DNA of 64,000 nucleotides from positions 248,001-312,000 of the forward strand of contig JACJYN010000009.1 of NCBI GenBank assembly GCA_020636095.1, written 5' to 3'. The DNA comes from Lewinellaceae bacterium. GTDB taxonomy: Bacteria > Bacteroidota > Bacteroidia > Chitinophagales > Saprospiraceae. The position numbers and the translations under genes are program-made. This document shows, piece after piece, positions 1 to 10,231 of this stretch (positions are counted from its first letter, which is position 1; every line of letters begins with the position of its first letter). Under the pieces are notes generated by a model, which searched no databases, had not been told where the DNA came from, and was given only the letters and a program-made list of their open reading frames with translations.

Positions 1-2
1 CC

Positions 3-3000
3 GGCGAAATTCAGGATACAGTTTGTCTACCCGTGAAGGTCTCCGAATTTACCGACATTACCGGCGGCGACTTTACCATCAACTGGAGCCCTGGCTCACT
101 GGCGCTTATAGAAGTGAATGACCCGGGTGTTATCCCCGGCCTGAATATTGGCCTGGGTGGGCAACCGGTCGGAAATGCCGATTTTGACTTCAGTGCGCCC
201 GGCGGCTTGTCCCTGCCCGACAGTACCGTGATTTTTGAAATGTGCTTTGAACTGCTGGGGCCTGCCGATAGCTGCTATGTGGTGGCCGTCCAAGATAACC
301 CTCTGGCGGTTGTCACCACAGTCAATGGGCCCGGGAGTCTGTTGGATAGCCCCGGAGAAGCCTGTATCAAGGACCGGCTGTTCCTGGTGGACACGACTAT
401 TATACCCGAAAGTTGCCCCGGTGCGGGCGACGGCTCCGCCCGGGTAGTTGTCGAGGGAGGCCAAGGGCCCTATATTTACAGCTGGCAAACACAGCCCCCC
501 CAGTTTTTGGACTCGGCGCGTTTCCTGTCCGAAGGCTTTGTAATCGTAACCATCCTCGACCAGTCGGCGCCGCCGCTGAAGATCACGGATACACTCTATA
601 TTCCGGCTTTGGGCGCAGACCTGTTTGTCAACGCGGGGCCGGACAAGGTTTCGAGCTGCGACCCCCCCTGCACCTTTATCAGCCCGCAAGCCAGCCAGGG
701 GCCGGAAATCATGTATACCTGGACGGCAAGCCAGGGCGGCCAGGTTTGTAGCAACCCCAACAGCCGAACCCTCCTGGGGCGCGGGCCGGGCAAGTTTGTT
801 ATTGAAGTAAAAGACATCAACACGGGCTGTTCCGTTACAGATGAGGTGCTCCTGACCCCGGCGGAATTCCCGGATGCCGAAGCGGGCGATGCCCTCAGCC
901 TGACCTGCGTACGGGATGAGGTGACGCTCAATGCCTCCGGTTCTTCTCAGGGGGATTCCATCCAGTACACCTGGAGAGACCCGATGAATAATATCATTGC
1001 AGGCCCTTCCAATGCGGCGTCCACCGCCATCGGACAGGACACCGGTTTTTACTACCTGGAAGTGGAAATTGCCACTACCGGATGTGTTGCCGTTGACTCG
1101 GTTGAGGTGGTTCGGGATACCATTGCGCCCACCGCAGTGGCCAGCCCGGGCACCGATACGACCTTCCTGGGATGTAACGAAATGGCTACGCTCACGGGCT
1201 TTGCCGGTGATGTGACCCAGGGCCTCAGCTACGCCTGGGTGGATTCGAATGGTGATACCCTTACGACGGATTCCGTATATATGACCAACCAGCTCGGCAC
1301 CTACACTTTCCAGGTGCTGAACGAGGTGAATGGTTGTTTCAATTCTGATAATACCGTGGTAGTAACGGACTCTGCGGTGGCGGTCGTAGAAATACTGGGC
1401 AACCCAACGGTGGACTTCACCTGTAACGACCAGAATGTCATCCTGCGGGGAGTAGTCACCAATGTTCCGCCCGATGCCTTTTCCTACGAATGGATTGCCT
1501 CCAACGGGGCCGCTATTGCTCCGGGTACGGAAACGAGCCTCACTCCGGAAATCACATCGCCGGGCACACTCGAACTGGTAGTGACCAGTGATCAGACGGG
1601 CTGCGTGTCTTCGGCCAGCGCCGAGGTAGGCACCAATACCGATCCGCCCTTGATCGACGTCAGCGCACCCGATTCGCTGACCTGTATTCAGGAATCCATC
1701 CTGCTCGACGCCTCCGGCTCCGCACAGGGCGGCCCGTATCGCTATGTATGGCGCAATGTAGACCTCAACGTACAGGTGAACAACAATAACGAACCGACGG
1801 CAACGGTGGCATTGGAAGGTACTTATATCTTCACCTTACTGGATACGGTCTCCGGCTGTTCGGCGGCCGATACGATCATGGTGGTTCGGGACACCCTGCC
1901 GCCCAGCTTCTCCGCCGGCTTCCCCAATGACCTGACCTGCCTGAATGAGACGACGGAAGTCCGCACCCTGGTTGACCTGCCTTTTGGTACTTACACCATT
2001 CAATGGACAGCTACGGACGGAGGCAGCATTCAGAGCGGCGCCACCGATACCCTTACCGTTTTTGATGCCGGAGGCGCCTATCTGCTGGAGGTAACGGATT
2101 TGAGTTCCGGCTGTTCCGGCACGCTGGAGCGCATTGTGGAGGCCTTCCAGGACCAACCCACCGCCGAGATAACTAACAGCATGGTGAATATCACCTGTAC
2201 CAATGACCTGGATACGATCGACGCTTCCGCCTCCACGATGAATGATACCCTGATCACGGTTACCTACCAGTGGAACGCACTACAGGGAACCATCGCCGGG
2301 GACCTGACCCGTAACTTCCTGCCGGTTGATGCCCCGGGGATTTACGAGTTGATAGTGACTAATGTTAACTCCCAATGTGTTGACAGGGATACGGCTTATG
2401 TTTTTGATTTGCGCGAAGATCCGGTCGCCGAAGCAGGGCCCAACCTGACGCTGGCCTGTTCCAATACGGATGGCATGCTCGACGGAAGTGAATCGACACA
2501 AGGTGACAACATTGCCTACTATTGGACCAATGAAGCCGGAGATACGGTCGGAACGAATGTGATGCTTCCCGTTACGCTGCCCGGCCTGTACCGCATCCGG
2601 GTAGTGAATACAGATAATGGCTGTTTTGCCACTGATTTGGCGATCGTGGCGGCGGACGGAGAACCGGCGGAGATCGTCTTCGAAGCGCCGACCAACGCCG
2701 GCCTGCTCGACCTGGATTGCACCATGGACACTATTAGTGTAAGCTTCAGGATTAATAATGATACAATCGTAGATGTCAACAACCTGGTCTTCGAGTGGGA
2801 TGGAGACATTCAAACCACTGCCGACCCCTTCACCGTGCAGGTGTATACAGGAGGGACTTTCACGCTTACGGCAACCGACACCACTTCGGGTTGTGTCGGT
2901 ACCAATGAGCTAGTTGTGACCGACCTTCGGGATCTTCCGGTGATTGCCGCTGAATCCTCCGGTGATATCAATTGCCTGCAGAATACGGTGATGTTGAGTG

Positions 3001-4805
3001 GCGATGGTTCTGCTGCCGGCGATACCATTCAGTACCAGTGGCTGGATCCGAACGGAATGGAAATCAGCGCCGGCCTACAGGCTACCGCCAATATGCCGGG
3101 TACGTATCAGTTTATGGTGACCAACACCAGCAACAGCTGTACTGCTACTGAGGCCATTGAAGTGGCAGAGGATATCGATCCGCCAGCTATTATATTTGAT
3201 ACGAATGACACCTCCTTCCAGTGCCGGGATGCGTCCTTGCTGCTCAGCGCAGCGCCCTCCGGTTTGCCTGGCAACTTCTCGAGTGTAAGCTGGTCGACGA
3301 TAAATGGAGGCGTGGCGACAGCAATCGAAAACACGCTGACGGCGAGTGTCAACGGCCCGGGCCTCTATCAGCTGACCCTGGTTAGCTCCGCCAACGGCTG
3401 CGATTCCACCGCCACTATTTCCATAGCTGCGGACACGCTGGCGCCCAACATCGCCATAGCGGAGCCGCCTTTGGTTGGTTGCCCCGGCCAGTCGGTATCC
3501 CTGGATGCCTCCCAAAGCGGCAGCCCGAGTGATTTTGAATCTATTAGCTGGTCGACTGCCAGTGGATCAGGTACGCCTGTGCCGGCAGCCGGCTCGCTTG
3601 TGGTGGATGTCGACGATGCCGGCACGTATATAGTAACGCTCGTCAGCGCCGACAATGGCTGTGAAGCTACCCAAGAGGTAGTGGTCGACTTAGACCCTAA
3701 CGCACCAGTGGCGGAAGCTACTGCCAGCAATACGGTCGTAGGTTGCGGCGAATCGGTCACGCTGGACGGCTCTCAATCCAGCCAGGGCGCCATCTATGAC
3801 TACCAGTGGCTATCCCTCTCCGGCGGCGTGGCTACTCCGAATCCGGGGGATGAGACAATGGCATCGGTGACCGTCGCCGGCGTCTATCAACTGGTGGTAG
3901 TCAATACCCAGACCATGTGTACGGACACTTCGGCGGCCCTGGAGTTAGCGCTGGATCCCAGCCTGGTCGCCGCGGCGGCCAGCCAGGATGCCGCCGCCTG
4001 TGGCGATGGCGCACCGGTCTCCGGTAATGCTGGCGCCCTTCCGGCGAACACGACTGGCCGCTGGACTTCGCTGTCCGGCGCTATCATTGCCGATGAGGCT
4101 AGCCCTTCCACTTCAGTGAGTAGCCTTGTGGATGGTGAAAACATCCTGGTCTGGTCGCTGTCGCAGGACGGATGTCCGGATTACAGTTCGGATACGCTGG
4201 TGGTTATTCCGGAGAAAGCGCCGGAGGCGCAGGCCGACCTGCTGAGTATTCCATTAGGGGAGAACTCCGGAACCTTGAATGTGGTGGCCAACGATCAGTT
4301 GTTGGGAGTGAGTGACTGGACCGTAAGTGTGCTTACGGACCCCACCCTGGGCCGGGTAACCGACGAAGGTGACGGCGATCTCACCTACGCCTTGTCTATC
4401 TCCCTGTTGTCTCCGGCAACGGATGAGTTCACCTACGAGCTTTGCAACGCTCTTTGCCCGGAACTCTGTTCAGAAGCAATTGTGGAAATAGAGGTCGAAC
4501 GGGACACCACCGGCAAGTTCGATGTGCCCAACGGCATAACTCCGAATGGCGACGGGCTAAACGATGCCTTTGTCTTTGATCAGCTCTTGCTGAACCCGGA
4601 TAAATTCCCGGATAACGAACTCATCATCTTCAACCGCTGGGGAGACATCGTCTACACGGCCAAGCCTTACCTTAACAACTGGCAGGGCACCACTACTAAT
4701 GGAGACGAACTGCCGGACGGTACTTACTATTACGTCCTGCGCCTCAATATCGGGGAAGGAGAAATCATTCGTGGTGATATTACCGTTATAAAGGCGCCCA
4801 GGTAA
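3..4805 (+). CDS. Giant secreted PKD/Ig-like repeat protein with CHU_C C-terminal domain (5' end outside window)
   Basis: The frame is open to the left edge, and coding-like residues (GEIQDTVCLPVKV) precede the first possible GTG at 33, so the true start lies upstream. About 1,600 residues are visible. The first ~110 residues look like a cohesin-like beta domain. About a dozen repeats of 85-90 residues follow, each with an LTC...LDASGSxxG..I.Y.W pattern typical of PKD/Ig-like folds. A VCBS/cadherin-like segment (VVANDQLLG) comes next, and the last ~90 residues are a gliding-motility-associated CHU_C domain (NGITPNGDGLNDAFVF, IIFNRWGDIVY, DGTYYYVL). In this family the C-terminal domain directs export by the type IX system. 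The regularly spaced Cys and Asp/Thr-rich composition suit an extracellular adhesin. The ligand is unknown. The next gene downstream has the same C-terminal domain. Confidence 0.9.
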   Translation, partial: GEIQDTVCLPVKVSEFTDITGGDFTINWSPGSLALIEVNDPGVIPGLNIGLGGQPVGNADFDFSAPGGLSLPDSTVIFEMCFELLGPADSCYVVAVQDNPLAVVTTVNGPGSLLDSPGEACIKDRLFLVDTTIIPESCPGAGDGSARVVVEGGQGPYIYSWQTQPPQFLDSARFLSEGFVIVTILDQSAPPLKITDTLYIPALGADLFVNAGPDKVSSCDPPCTFISPQASQGPEIMYTWTASQGGQVCSNPNSRTLLGRGPGKFVIEVKDINTGCSVTDEVLLTPAEFPDAEAGDALSLTCVRDEVTLNASGSSQGDSIQYTWRDPMNNIIAGPSNAASTAIGQDTGFYYLEVEIATTGCVAVDSVEVVRDTIAPTAVASPGTDTTFLGCNEMATLTGFAGDVTQGLSYAWVDSNGDTLTTDSVYMTNQLGTYTFQVLNEVNGCFNSDNTVVVTDSAVAVVEILGNPTVDFTCNDQNVILRGVVTNVPPDAFSYEWIASNGAAIAPGTETSLTPEITSPGTLELVVTSDQTGCVSSASAEVGTNTDPPLIDVSAPDSLTCIQESILLDASGSAQGGPYRYVWRNVDLNVQVNNNNEPTATVALEGTYIFTLLDTVSGCSAADTIMVVRDTLPPSFSAGFPNDLTCLNETTEVRTLVDLPFGTYTIQWTATDGGSIQSGATDTLTVFDAGGAYLLEVTDLSSGCSGTLERIVEAFQDQPTAEITNSMVNITCTNDLDTIDASASTMNDTLITVTYQWNALQGTIAGDLTRNFLPVDAPGIYELIVTNVNSQCVDRDTAYVFDLREDPVAEAGPNLTLACSNTDGMLDGSESTQGDNIAYYWTNEAGDTVGTNVMLPVTLPGLYRIRVVNTDNGCFATDLAIVAADGEPAEIVFEAPTNAGLLDLDCTMDTISVSFRINNDTIVDVNNLVFEWDGDIQTTADPFTVQVYTGGTFTLTATDTTSGCVGTNELVVTDLRDLPVIAAESSGDINCLQNTVMLSGDGSAAGDTIQYQWLDPNGMEISAGLQATANMPGTYQFMVTNTSNSCTATEAIEVAEDIDPPAIIFDTNDTSFQCRDASLLLSAAPSGLPGNFSSVSWSTINGGVATAIENTLTASVNGPGLYQLTLVSSANGCDSTATISIAADTLAPNIAIAEPPLVGCPGQSVSLDASQSGSPSDFESISWSTASGSGTPVPAAGSLVVDVDDAGTYIVTLVSADNGCEATQEVVVDLDPNAPVAEATASNTVVGCGESVTLDGSQSSQGAIYDYQWLSLSGGVATPNPGDETMASVTVAGVYQLVVVNTQTMCTDTSAALELALDPSLVAAAASQDAAACGDGAPVSGNAGALPANTTGRWTSLSGAIIADEASPSTSVSSLVDGENILVWSLSQDGCPDYSSDTLVVIPEKAPEAQADLLSIPLGENSGTLNVVANDQLLGVSDWTVSVLTDPTLGRVTDEGDGDLTYALSISLLSPATDEFTYELCNALCPELCSEAIVEIEVERDTTGKFDVPNGITPNGDGLNDAFVFDQLLLNPDKFPDNELIIFNRWGDIVYTAKPYLNNWQGTTTNGDELPDGTYYYVLRLNIGEGEIIRGDITVIKAPR

Positions 4806-4827
4806 GAGGGACACCGGCGGGAACGAA

Positions 4828-4869
4828 AAAAAAGAGGTGGCGCTTATGCATAAGCGCCACCTCTTTTTT
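4828..4869. terminator. Perfect 42-bp palindrome, bidirectional terminator
   Basis: A perfect palindrome centred between 4848 and 4849 has a GC-rich stem (GAGGTGGCGC) flanked by A-run and T-run arms. It lies 22 bp after the stop codon of the first gene, as expected for a rho-independent terminator that can work in both directions. Confidence 0.85.
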
Positions 4870-4902
4870 CATAAAACCCCTTTTCAATCGACAGAATAAT
4901 GT

Positions 4903-4910
4903 TAAATTTG
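4903..4910 (+). promoter_or_regulatory. Candidate Bacteroidota -7 element (TAAATTTG)
   Basis: TAAATTTG matches the Bacteroidota -7 consensus TAnnTTTG and lies 34 bp after the terminator, in the 313-bp gap before the next gene. No clear TTTG -33 box is seen at the usual spacing, and the leader to the ATG at 5119 would be about 200 bases. The rest of this gap shows no other recognisable feature. Confidence 0.3.
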
Positions 4911-5118
4911 TGTATTCTTGTCTTATCATTTATGGAATCGTGTAAGCAACTGTCTCCCTCTTATGCAGGCGTGCTGCTTTCTCAGCAGTACCGCTCCCTT
5001 CTATATATTCATCCTTTATTAAAGGAAACTCCTGCTCCGGCCCGATATGGCTATTATTGATACAGCCTTATGCGTTCGGCAGCGGGCGAATTTTGCCGCT
5101 ATCAAAAACAGGATATTC

Positions 5119-8100
5119 ATGAAGCGTTTTCTTTTGCTTTGCCTGCTCTTTCAGGCTATCATTTCACCGGCTCAGGTGGAAGTACGGTTGACCGTCGAAA
5201 GTGGGGCTACTGCCTCCGATTGTACCGATCTATTTTCCAACCAGGATTTATTGTGGCAAGTGAATGTGGAAGGGGAGGGGTGGTCTACCTACCCACAGAG
5301 TAATTCCGGCGTTTGTTTTACCGCTCTGCCCAACCAGCAGTATACAGCCAGCTATCCCTGTGCCGCCGATCTGCCGGCCCAGCTGGAGGTTTGTTTCCGC
5401 GCCTTTGAGAACGACCCCATCCTCCCCATCGGCTGCCCGATTGCGCCATCCTGCCTGGAGCAAATCTGTGATAATTTTGCGATACCGGCGCCCGGCCAGA
5501 GTATGGCCTATACCCTGTCTTTGCCAGCCAACGGCACTTCCACCGGCGATGTTAATTTTACGATCGAAGTGGTGGGGGCGGGCGGCAACGGCGAGCCTTG
5601 TACCGCAGAAAACCTGGGTTTGCTCACCCGCAACGATACGCTGGGCGACTTTACCCAGGGGTTGTACAGCAACCGGTGCGGCGACCTGGCTCCCGGAGAG
5701 CCCAACCCGATAGATCAGGGCGGCTTCAACAACGAAAACGGCGTCTGGTTCCAGTTCACTACCGACAGCGATATCGGTTCGCTCTTGCTAATTCAGGCCC
5801 TGAGCGATCCGGAAGTGGCCGGAGATTCCCTGGATATTCAGCTGGCCATTTACGGGACGGACAATAATGCCTGCGACGGCGCTTTTGAACTGCTGAGCTG
5901 GGCGTCGCCCAATGACAACTACGATGTGTTCATGAACTTCCGGTGCCCTCAACCCAATACCACTTATTACGTCCTTATCGACGGGGCTTTTACTGTCCCG
6001 GATTCAGAAGAAGGCCGGTTCGGGCTACAGGTAATCAACGTGGGAGTCGATGACGCCCCGGATGAACGCTGTGACGCCCTGATGCTGGGCGCCGTGCCCG
6101 ACGGCGGCTCTGTCAGCCTTCCTGAACCGCTGGCCAACCTGTGCGCCACCAGCGTAGGCGACCCCTTCAGCCCCAACTTTGTGTTGCAGTCCTCGGTCTG
6201 GTTCCAGTTTGTCGCGCCTTCTTCTGGCCACGTTATCATCGATGCGGTATCCGCCCGGGAAATAGACTCCATCGGCATTCAGCTGGGCTTATACCGGCCC
6301 CTGTCCGGCAGTTGCAGCGGTTTTTTTCAGCACATCACCAGCCAGTACACTTTCGAAGACCTGGATGAATCGATGGAGGTGACTTGCCTTTATCCGGGAG
6401 ACACTTACTATCTGCTGATAGATGGCGATGCTGACGCGAACCGGGGCATCTTTACCCTTTCCATTTCCGATGCCGGAGACATCACTCCGGTGACCAACCA
6501 GGATACTACGATCTGTTTTGGCGATAGTTTTACGGTGGGAAGTTCTGTGTATACGGCGCCCGGCTCCTATTCAGATACCCTGCAGGTTTTCCGGGGCTGC
6601 GACAGTATCGTAAATACAAACCTGTCCGTTTTACCCCCTATTGTCATTCAGGTTGACCAAACGCAGCCGGCTATCGGAGAGGGCAATGCCAACGGTATTG
6701 GCGTGATGAGCGCCACGGGAGGTACGGGAAACTTCACTTTCGAATGGTGTGACGGCACTACCGGCCCTTCCAACAATATGCTCGTCGGCGGGGCGGTGTG
6801 TTGTGTGACGGTGAATGATGATTTCGGCTGCACCGCCGATACCTGTTTTACGGTGGAATTCATCACCGACATCATTCCTTCCTTTACGCCCGACACGCTG
6901 GCCTGCTTTGGGGACGAGAACGGGCAGATCGTCTTTTCCGCCATCAACGGGCAACCGCCTTACAACTACACCTGGCAGAACAGCGACGATTCGATCAATG
7001 GCAATGGAACGATCGCCGAGGCCGGGGAAGAAGTGGCCTTGCCGGACCTGCCGGCAGATGTATATACGATTACCATCATGGATATGTTCTTCGACACCAC
7101 GTTTACCGTGAATGTCCTGCAACCCGAACTGCTAAGCCTTCAGGTGATAAATACGGAGGATGCCAGTTGTTACGGTGTATGCGATGGCAACGCCACCGTG
7201 ATGGCCAGCGGCGGAGTAGGGGGCTATCAGTTCAGCTGGAGCCAGGGCGCCGCTACCGATACGGCCGCGGCGCTCTGTGCCGGCAATTACTCCGTGACAG
7301 TTGTAGATGCCAATGGGTGTGAACAAGAGGCGCCATTGAATATTTCAGAACCTGAGGAATTTATTGCCACCGCCCTGGAGCAACAGCCCGTTTCCTGTTT
7401 TGAAGGCAGTGACGCCATCGTCTCGGTAGAAACCAATGGCTCTCCCATTGCCTACCAATGGGACACGGGGGACGCTACCCAAATCGTCAATGGGCTGCCG
7501 GCCGGCCTCTACACCGTTCTGGTGACCAATGCCGACGGATGCCAGGATGATGCAGCAGTAACGGTGACGCAACCCGCCGAGCCGGTTTCTGTGGAAGTTG
7601 TGTTGGAAACGCCGGTGAGCTGCCAGGGCGATACGGACGCTACCCTCCAGGCGATCCCGTCTGGCCCGGGGCAACCCTTTACGTACAACTGGTCAAATGG
7701 CGCGAGTGGGATAACCGCTACCGGGCTGGGCGCCGGCCTCTATTCCGTTGTGCTAACCAATGAAAAAGGTTGCCAGGCCAGTGCAGCCTTTGACCTCGAA
7801 GAGCCCGATCTCATTCAGGCGGAGCTTTCCGCTGTGGATGTTACCTGTGTGAGTGGAGAGAATGGAGGGGCCATTTCCGTAGACACCACGTTTGGTGGTA
7901 CGCCTCCTTACCGCTATTCGCTGGATGGCGTAGTATTTAGCTCGTCTTCACAATTCTCTGCGCTGTTTCCGGATACTTATTCCGTGGTCATTCAGGACGC
8001 GGCGAATTGTGAAGAGGCGTTTAGCCAAACCGTCAATGGCGCTCCGGGCCTCCTGGTGGAACTGGGCGATACCCGTACCATGCAACTGGGTGATTCGCTT

Positions 8101-8586
8101 CTGCTCACGGCCCAGCCCAGCAGCACCGATGTGGTGTATACCTGGTCGTTGCCCGACAGTACCGGCAATAAAGAGGCTGGCCAGTCCATCTGGGTAACGC
8201 CCTTTATTTCCACCGGGTACTACGTTGAAGTGTTCGATACGGTGACGCTTTGCCGGGCCAATGATTTTGTCCTGGTCAATGTTCGGACGGACCGCCGGGT
8301 GTTCATTCCCAATGCCTTCAGCCCCAATGAAGACGGCAGCAATGATTTTTTCACCGTATACGCCGATAAAGCAGTAGTCCGGGTTAAATCCCTGCGGGTC
8401 TTTAACCGTGGCGGCAGCCTTGTCTATGAAGGGTTTGATTTCCTGCCGAATAATGAGAGCAAAGGCTGGAACGGCAAGTTCCGAAGCGAGGAACTCGACC
8501 CCGGATTGTTTGCCTACGTGGCCGAAATAGAGTTCGTAGACGGGCGTGTAGAGGTGTATAAGGGAGATGTGATGTTGATGAAGTAG
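5119..8586 (+). CDS. Secreted protein with PPC-like domains, SprB repeats and CHU_C C-terminal domain
   Basis: I chose the ATG at 5119 over the upstream in-frame ATG at 5047 because it starts a clean signal peptide (MKRFLLLCLLFQAIISPAQ). The product is 1,155 residues. Residues ~20-150 are a Cys-rich beta region. Residues ~155-460 hold two pre-peptidase C-terminal-like domains (VWFQFTTDS and VWFQFVAPS, each followed by YYxLIDG). Residues ~580-950 hold about five SprB-type repeats (C.G..DG...V...GG...Y.Y.W..G). A PKD-like segment follows, and the last ~90 residues are the CHU_C domain (IPNAFSPNEDGSNDFF, RVFNRGGSLVYEG). SprB repeats occur in gliding adhesins of Bacteroidota, so a cell-surface adhesive role exported by T9SS is likely. 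The substrate is unknown. No terminator is evident after the stop. Confidence 0.88.
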   Translation: MKRFLLLCLLFQAIISPAQVEVRLTVESGATASDCTDLFSNQDLLWQVNVEGEGWSTYPQSNSGVCFTALPNQQYTASYPCAADLPAQLEVCFRAFENDPILPIGCPIAPSCLEQICDNFAIPAPGQSMAYTLSLPANGTSTGDVNFTIEVVGAGGNGEPCTAENLGLLTRNDTLGDFTQGLYSNRCGDLAPGEPNPIDQGGFNNENGVWFQFTTDSDIGSLLLIQALSDPEVAGDSLDIQLAIYGTDNNACDGAFELLSWASPNDNYDVFMNFRCPQPNTTYYVLIDGAFTVPDSEEGRFGLQVINVGVDDAPDERCDALMLGAVPDGGSVSLPEPLANLCATSVGDPFSPNFVLQSSVWFQFVAPSSGHVIIDAVSAREIDSIGIQLGLYRPLSGSCSGFFQHITSQYTFEDLDESMEVTCLYPGDTYYLLIDGDADANRGIFTLSISDAGDITPVTNQDTTICFGDSFTVGSSVYTAPGSYSDTLQVFRGCDSIVNTNLSVLPPIVIQVDQTQPAIGEGNANGIGVMSATGGTGNFTFEWCDGTTGPSNNMLVGGAVCCVTVNDDFGCTADTCFTVEFITDIIPSFTPDTLACFGDENGQIVFSAINGQPPYNYTWQNSDDSINGNGTIAEAGEEVALPDLPADVYTITIMDMFFDTTFTVNVLQPELLSLQVINTEDASCYGVCDGNATVMASGGVGGYQFSWSQGAATDTAAALCAGNYSVTVVDANGCEQEAPLNISEPEEFIATALEQQPVSCFEGSDAIVSVETNGSPIAYQWDTGDATQIVNGLPAGLYTVLVTNADGCQDDAAVTVTQPAEPVSVEVVLETPVSCQGDTDATLQAIPSGPGQPFTYNWSNGASGITATGLGAGLYSVVLTNEKGCQASAAFDLEEPDLIQAELSAVDVTCVSGENGGAISVDTTFGGTPPYRYSLDGVVFSSSSQFSALFPDTYSVVIQDAANCEEAFSQTVNGAPGLLVELGDTRTMQLGDSLLLTAQPSSTDVVYTWSLPDSTGNKEAGQSIWVTPFISTGYYVEVFDTVTLCRANDFVLVNVRTDRRVFIPNAFSPNEDGSNDFFTVYADKAVVRVKSLRVFNRGGSLVYEGFDFLPNNESKGWNGKFRSEELDPGLFAYVAEIEFVDGRVEVYKGDVMLMK

Positions 8587-8616
8587 AGCGTGGGGGCAGT
8601 ATCGGCTGCTGGCGTT

Positions 8617-8662
8617 CGGCGTTCGCAGGTTCGCGATTCGGATTCCGAACCGCGAACCGCGA
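8617..8662. repeat. GTTCG-rich low-complexity island
   Basis: Short degenerate iterations such as GGCGTTCGGCGTTCGC and CCGAACCGCGAACCGCGAAC form a small palindrome-like cluster. The same vocabulary recurs at 30.66-30.88 kb and 45.9-46.46 kb. Confidence 0.6.
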
Positions 8663-8680
8663 ACAAATTTCATTCGATTA

Positions 8681-8895
8681 GTATATACACCCCTCGGTCA
8701 CCAGAAGTGATTTCCTGCCGGCCATGCTGGCACAGCAGGCGGGTTGTCGCTTTCTTTTTGCGACCTGCGGCGTTGATCCCGCTTTTTAGAAAAAAGCGGG
8801 ACGCCGTAGCTGCGGCTATGCCTGTGCTTTTCGCCTTGCAGGCCACAAAAATAAAATTGCCAAAATTTCACCTCTGATAACCGAGGGGTGTATAC
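8681..8895. mobile_element. MITE-like palindromic element, 215 bp
   Basis: The left end GTATATACACCCCTCGGT and the reverse complement of the right end GTATACACCCCTCGGT match over about 30 bp with few differences (one 2-bp indel). The element is an imperfect palindrome throughout, with a strong central hairpin (CCCGCTTTTTAGAAAAAAGCGGG). It contains no credible gene. It fills most of the 353-bp gap between the surface-protein gene and fadA. Confidence 0.65.
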
Positions 8896-8939
8896 CATCT
8901 GCCACAGAGGGGAGTGATGGAATTCCCAATACGCTGGAC

Positions 8940-10112
8940 TTAGTTCAATAATTCATAAATGCCGGCAATGCCCTGCCCTCCGCCGACGCAGGCAGTCACC
9001 ATGCCGTACTTTTTCCCCTGGCGGCGCAGCTCGTTGAAAAGCTGAGTAGATAATTTGGCGCCGGTGCATCCCAGAGGATGGCCCAGGGCGATGGCTCCGC
9101 CATTGACGTTGACGATCGCCGGGTCGAGTCCGGCTTCCTGGATAACAGCCAGTGATTGAGCCGCGAAGGCCTCGTTCAGTTCGATCAGCCCAATATCCGC
9201 CAGCTTCAACCCGGCATGCTGCAGGGCTTTGGGAATGGCCACACAGGGGCCAATGCCCATGTACAAGGGGTCGACACCGCCTACCGAGCAGGAAGCCAGG
9301 CGGGCGATGGGTTGCAGCCCCAGTTGTTTAACCATCTCTTCGCTCATCACCAGGGTAAAGGCCGCTCCATCGGACGTCTGTGAGGAGTTGCCGGCTGTGA
9401 CGATGCCGCCCTGTGCGAAGACGGGGCGCAGCTTGGCCAGTACTTCCACGGTTGTATCCGCCCGTACGCCCTCATCGGTATCTACCGTATGTTCGCTCTT
9501 TATCCGTTTATTATCCTTCACAAATACATCTTCCACCGTTACCGGCACAATCTCCTCTTTGAACTTGCCGGCAGTAATCGCGGCGGCGGCCTTTTGGTGA
9601 GAGTGGAAAGCAAACTCGTCGGACGCCTCACGGGAAATATTGTATTTCTGGGCAACCGCTTCGGCGGTAAGGCCCATGCTGGCCAGGTAGTTGGGAGTGG
9701 AAGAGGCTACCTTATAACTGGGCGCCAGCTTGTAGCCCGTCATGGGGATCACACTCATATTTTCAGTCCCTCCGGCGATGTAGATCTGGCCCATACCGGC
9801 TTTGACCTTGGCGACGGCTATGGAGATGGTCTCCAGGCCGGAGGCGCAATAGCGGTTGACGGTCATACCCGGTACCTCCTTTCCCAGGGCCCGCATGGAT
9901 ATCTGCCGGCCGATCTGCAGGCCTTGCTCCCCTTCCGGGTTGGCGCAACCGACGATAACGTCATCGACCAGCCGGGGGTCCAGTTCCGGCGTTTGGCTCA
10001 ACAGGTGCTGGATGATATCTACCGCCAGGTCATCGGAACGGTAGTTCCGGAATCCTCCTTTTTTGGCTTTGCCTATAGCCGAGCGATAGGCCTTAACGAT
10101 ATATGCTTCCAT
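8940..10112 (-). CDS. fadA: Acetyl-CoA acyltransferase (thiolase)
   Basis: This 390-residue protein is a complete thiolase of normal length. It catalyses the last beta-oxidation step, CoA-dependent cleavage of 3-ketoacyl-CoA. The nucleophilic Cys is at residue 89 (NRYCASGLE), the conserved His near 345 (GGAIALGHPLG), and the second catalytic Cys near 375 (TACVGGGQG). It lies 119 bp downstream of the multifunctional fadN gene on the same strand, so the pair very probably forms an operon supplying the hydratase, dehydrogenase and thiolase activities. The intervening 119 bp hold CTTCCGCC iterations. A biosynthetic acetyl-CoA acetyltransferase is the main alternative, but the neighbour makes fadA the better call. 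Confidence 0.93.
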   Translation of the reverse strand: MEAYIVKAYRSAIGKAKKGGFRNYRSDDLAVDIIQHLLSQTPELDPRLVDDVIVGCANPEGEQGLQIGRQISMRALGKEVPGMTVNRYCASGLETISIAVAKVKAGMGQIYIAGGTENMSVIPMTGYKLAPSYKVASSTPNYLASMGLTAEAVAQKYNISREASDEFAFHSHQKAAAAITAGKFKEEIVPVTVEDVFVKDNKRIKSEHTVDTDEGVRADTTVEVLAKLRPVFAQGGIVTAGNSSQTSDGAAFTLVMSEEMVKQLGLQPIARLASCSVGGVDPLYMGIGPCVAIPKALQHAGLKLADIGLIELNEAFAAQSLAVIQEAGLDPAIVNVNGGAIALGHPLGCTGAKLSTQLFNELRRQGKKYGMVTACVGGGQGIAGIYELLN

Positions 10113-10231
10113 GTTTGTTTTTTCTTAATAAATAGTGATTCAAAATAGGCGCCTTACGCCTGGTTCCGCCTTCCGCCTTCTTTCAGCCGCCGAAGCTTCA
10201 GCGTAGGAGGCCCACTTCCGCCTTCCGACAA

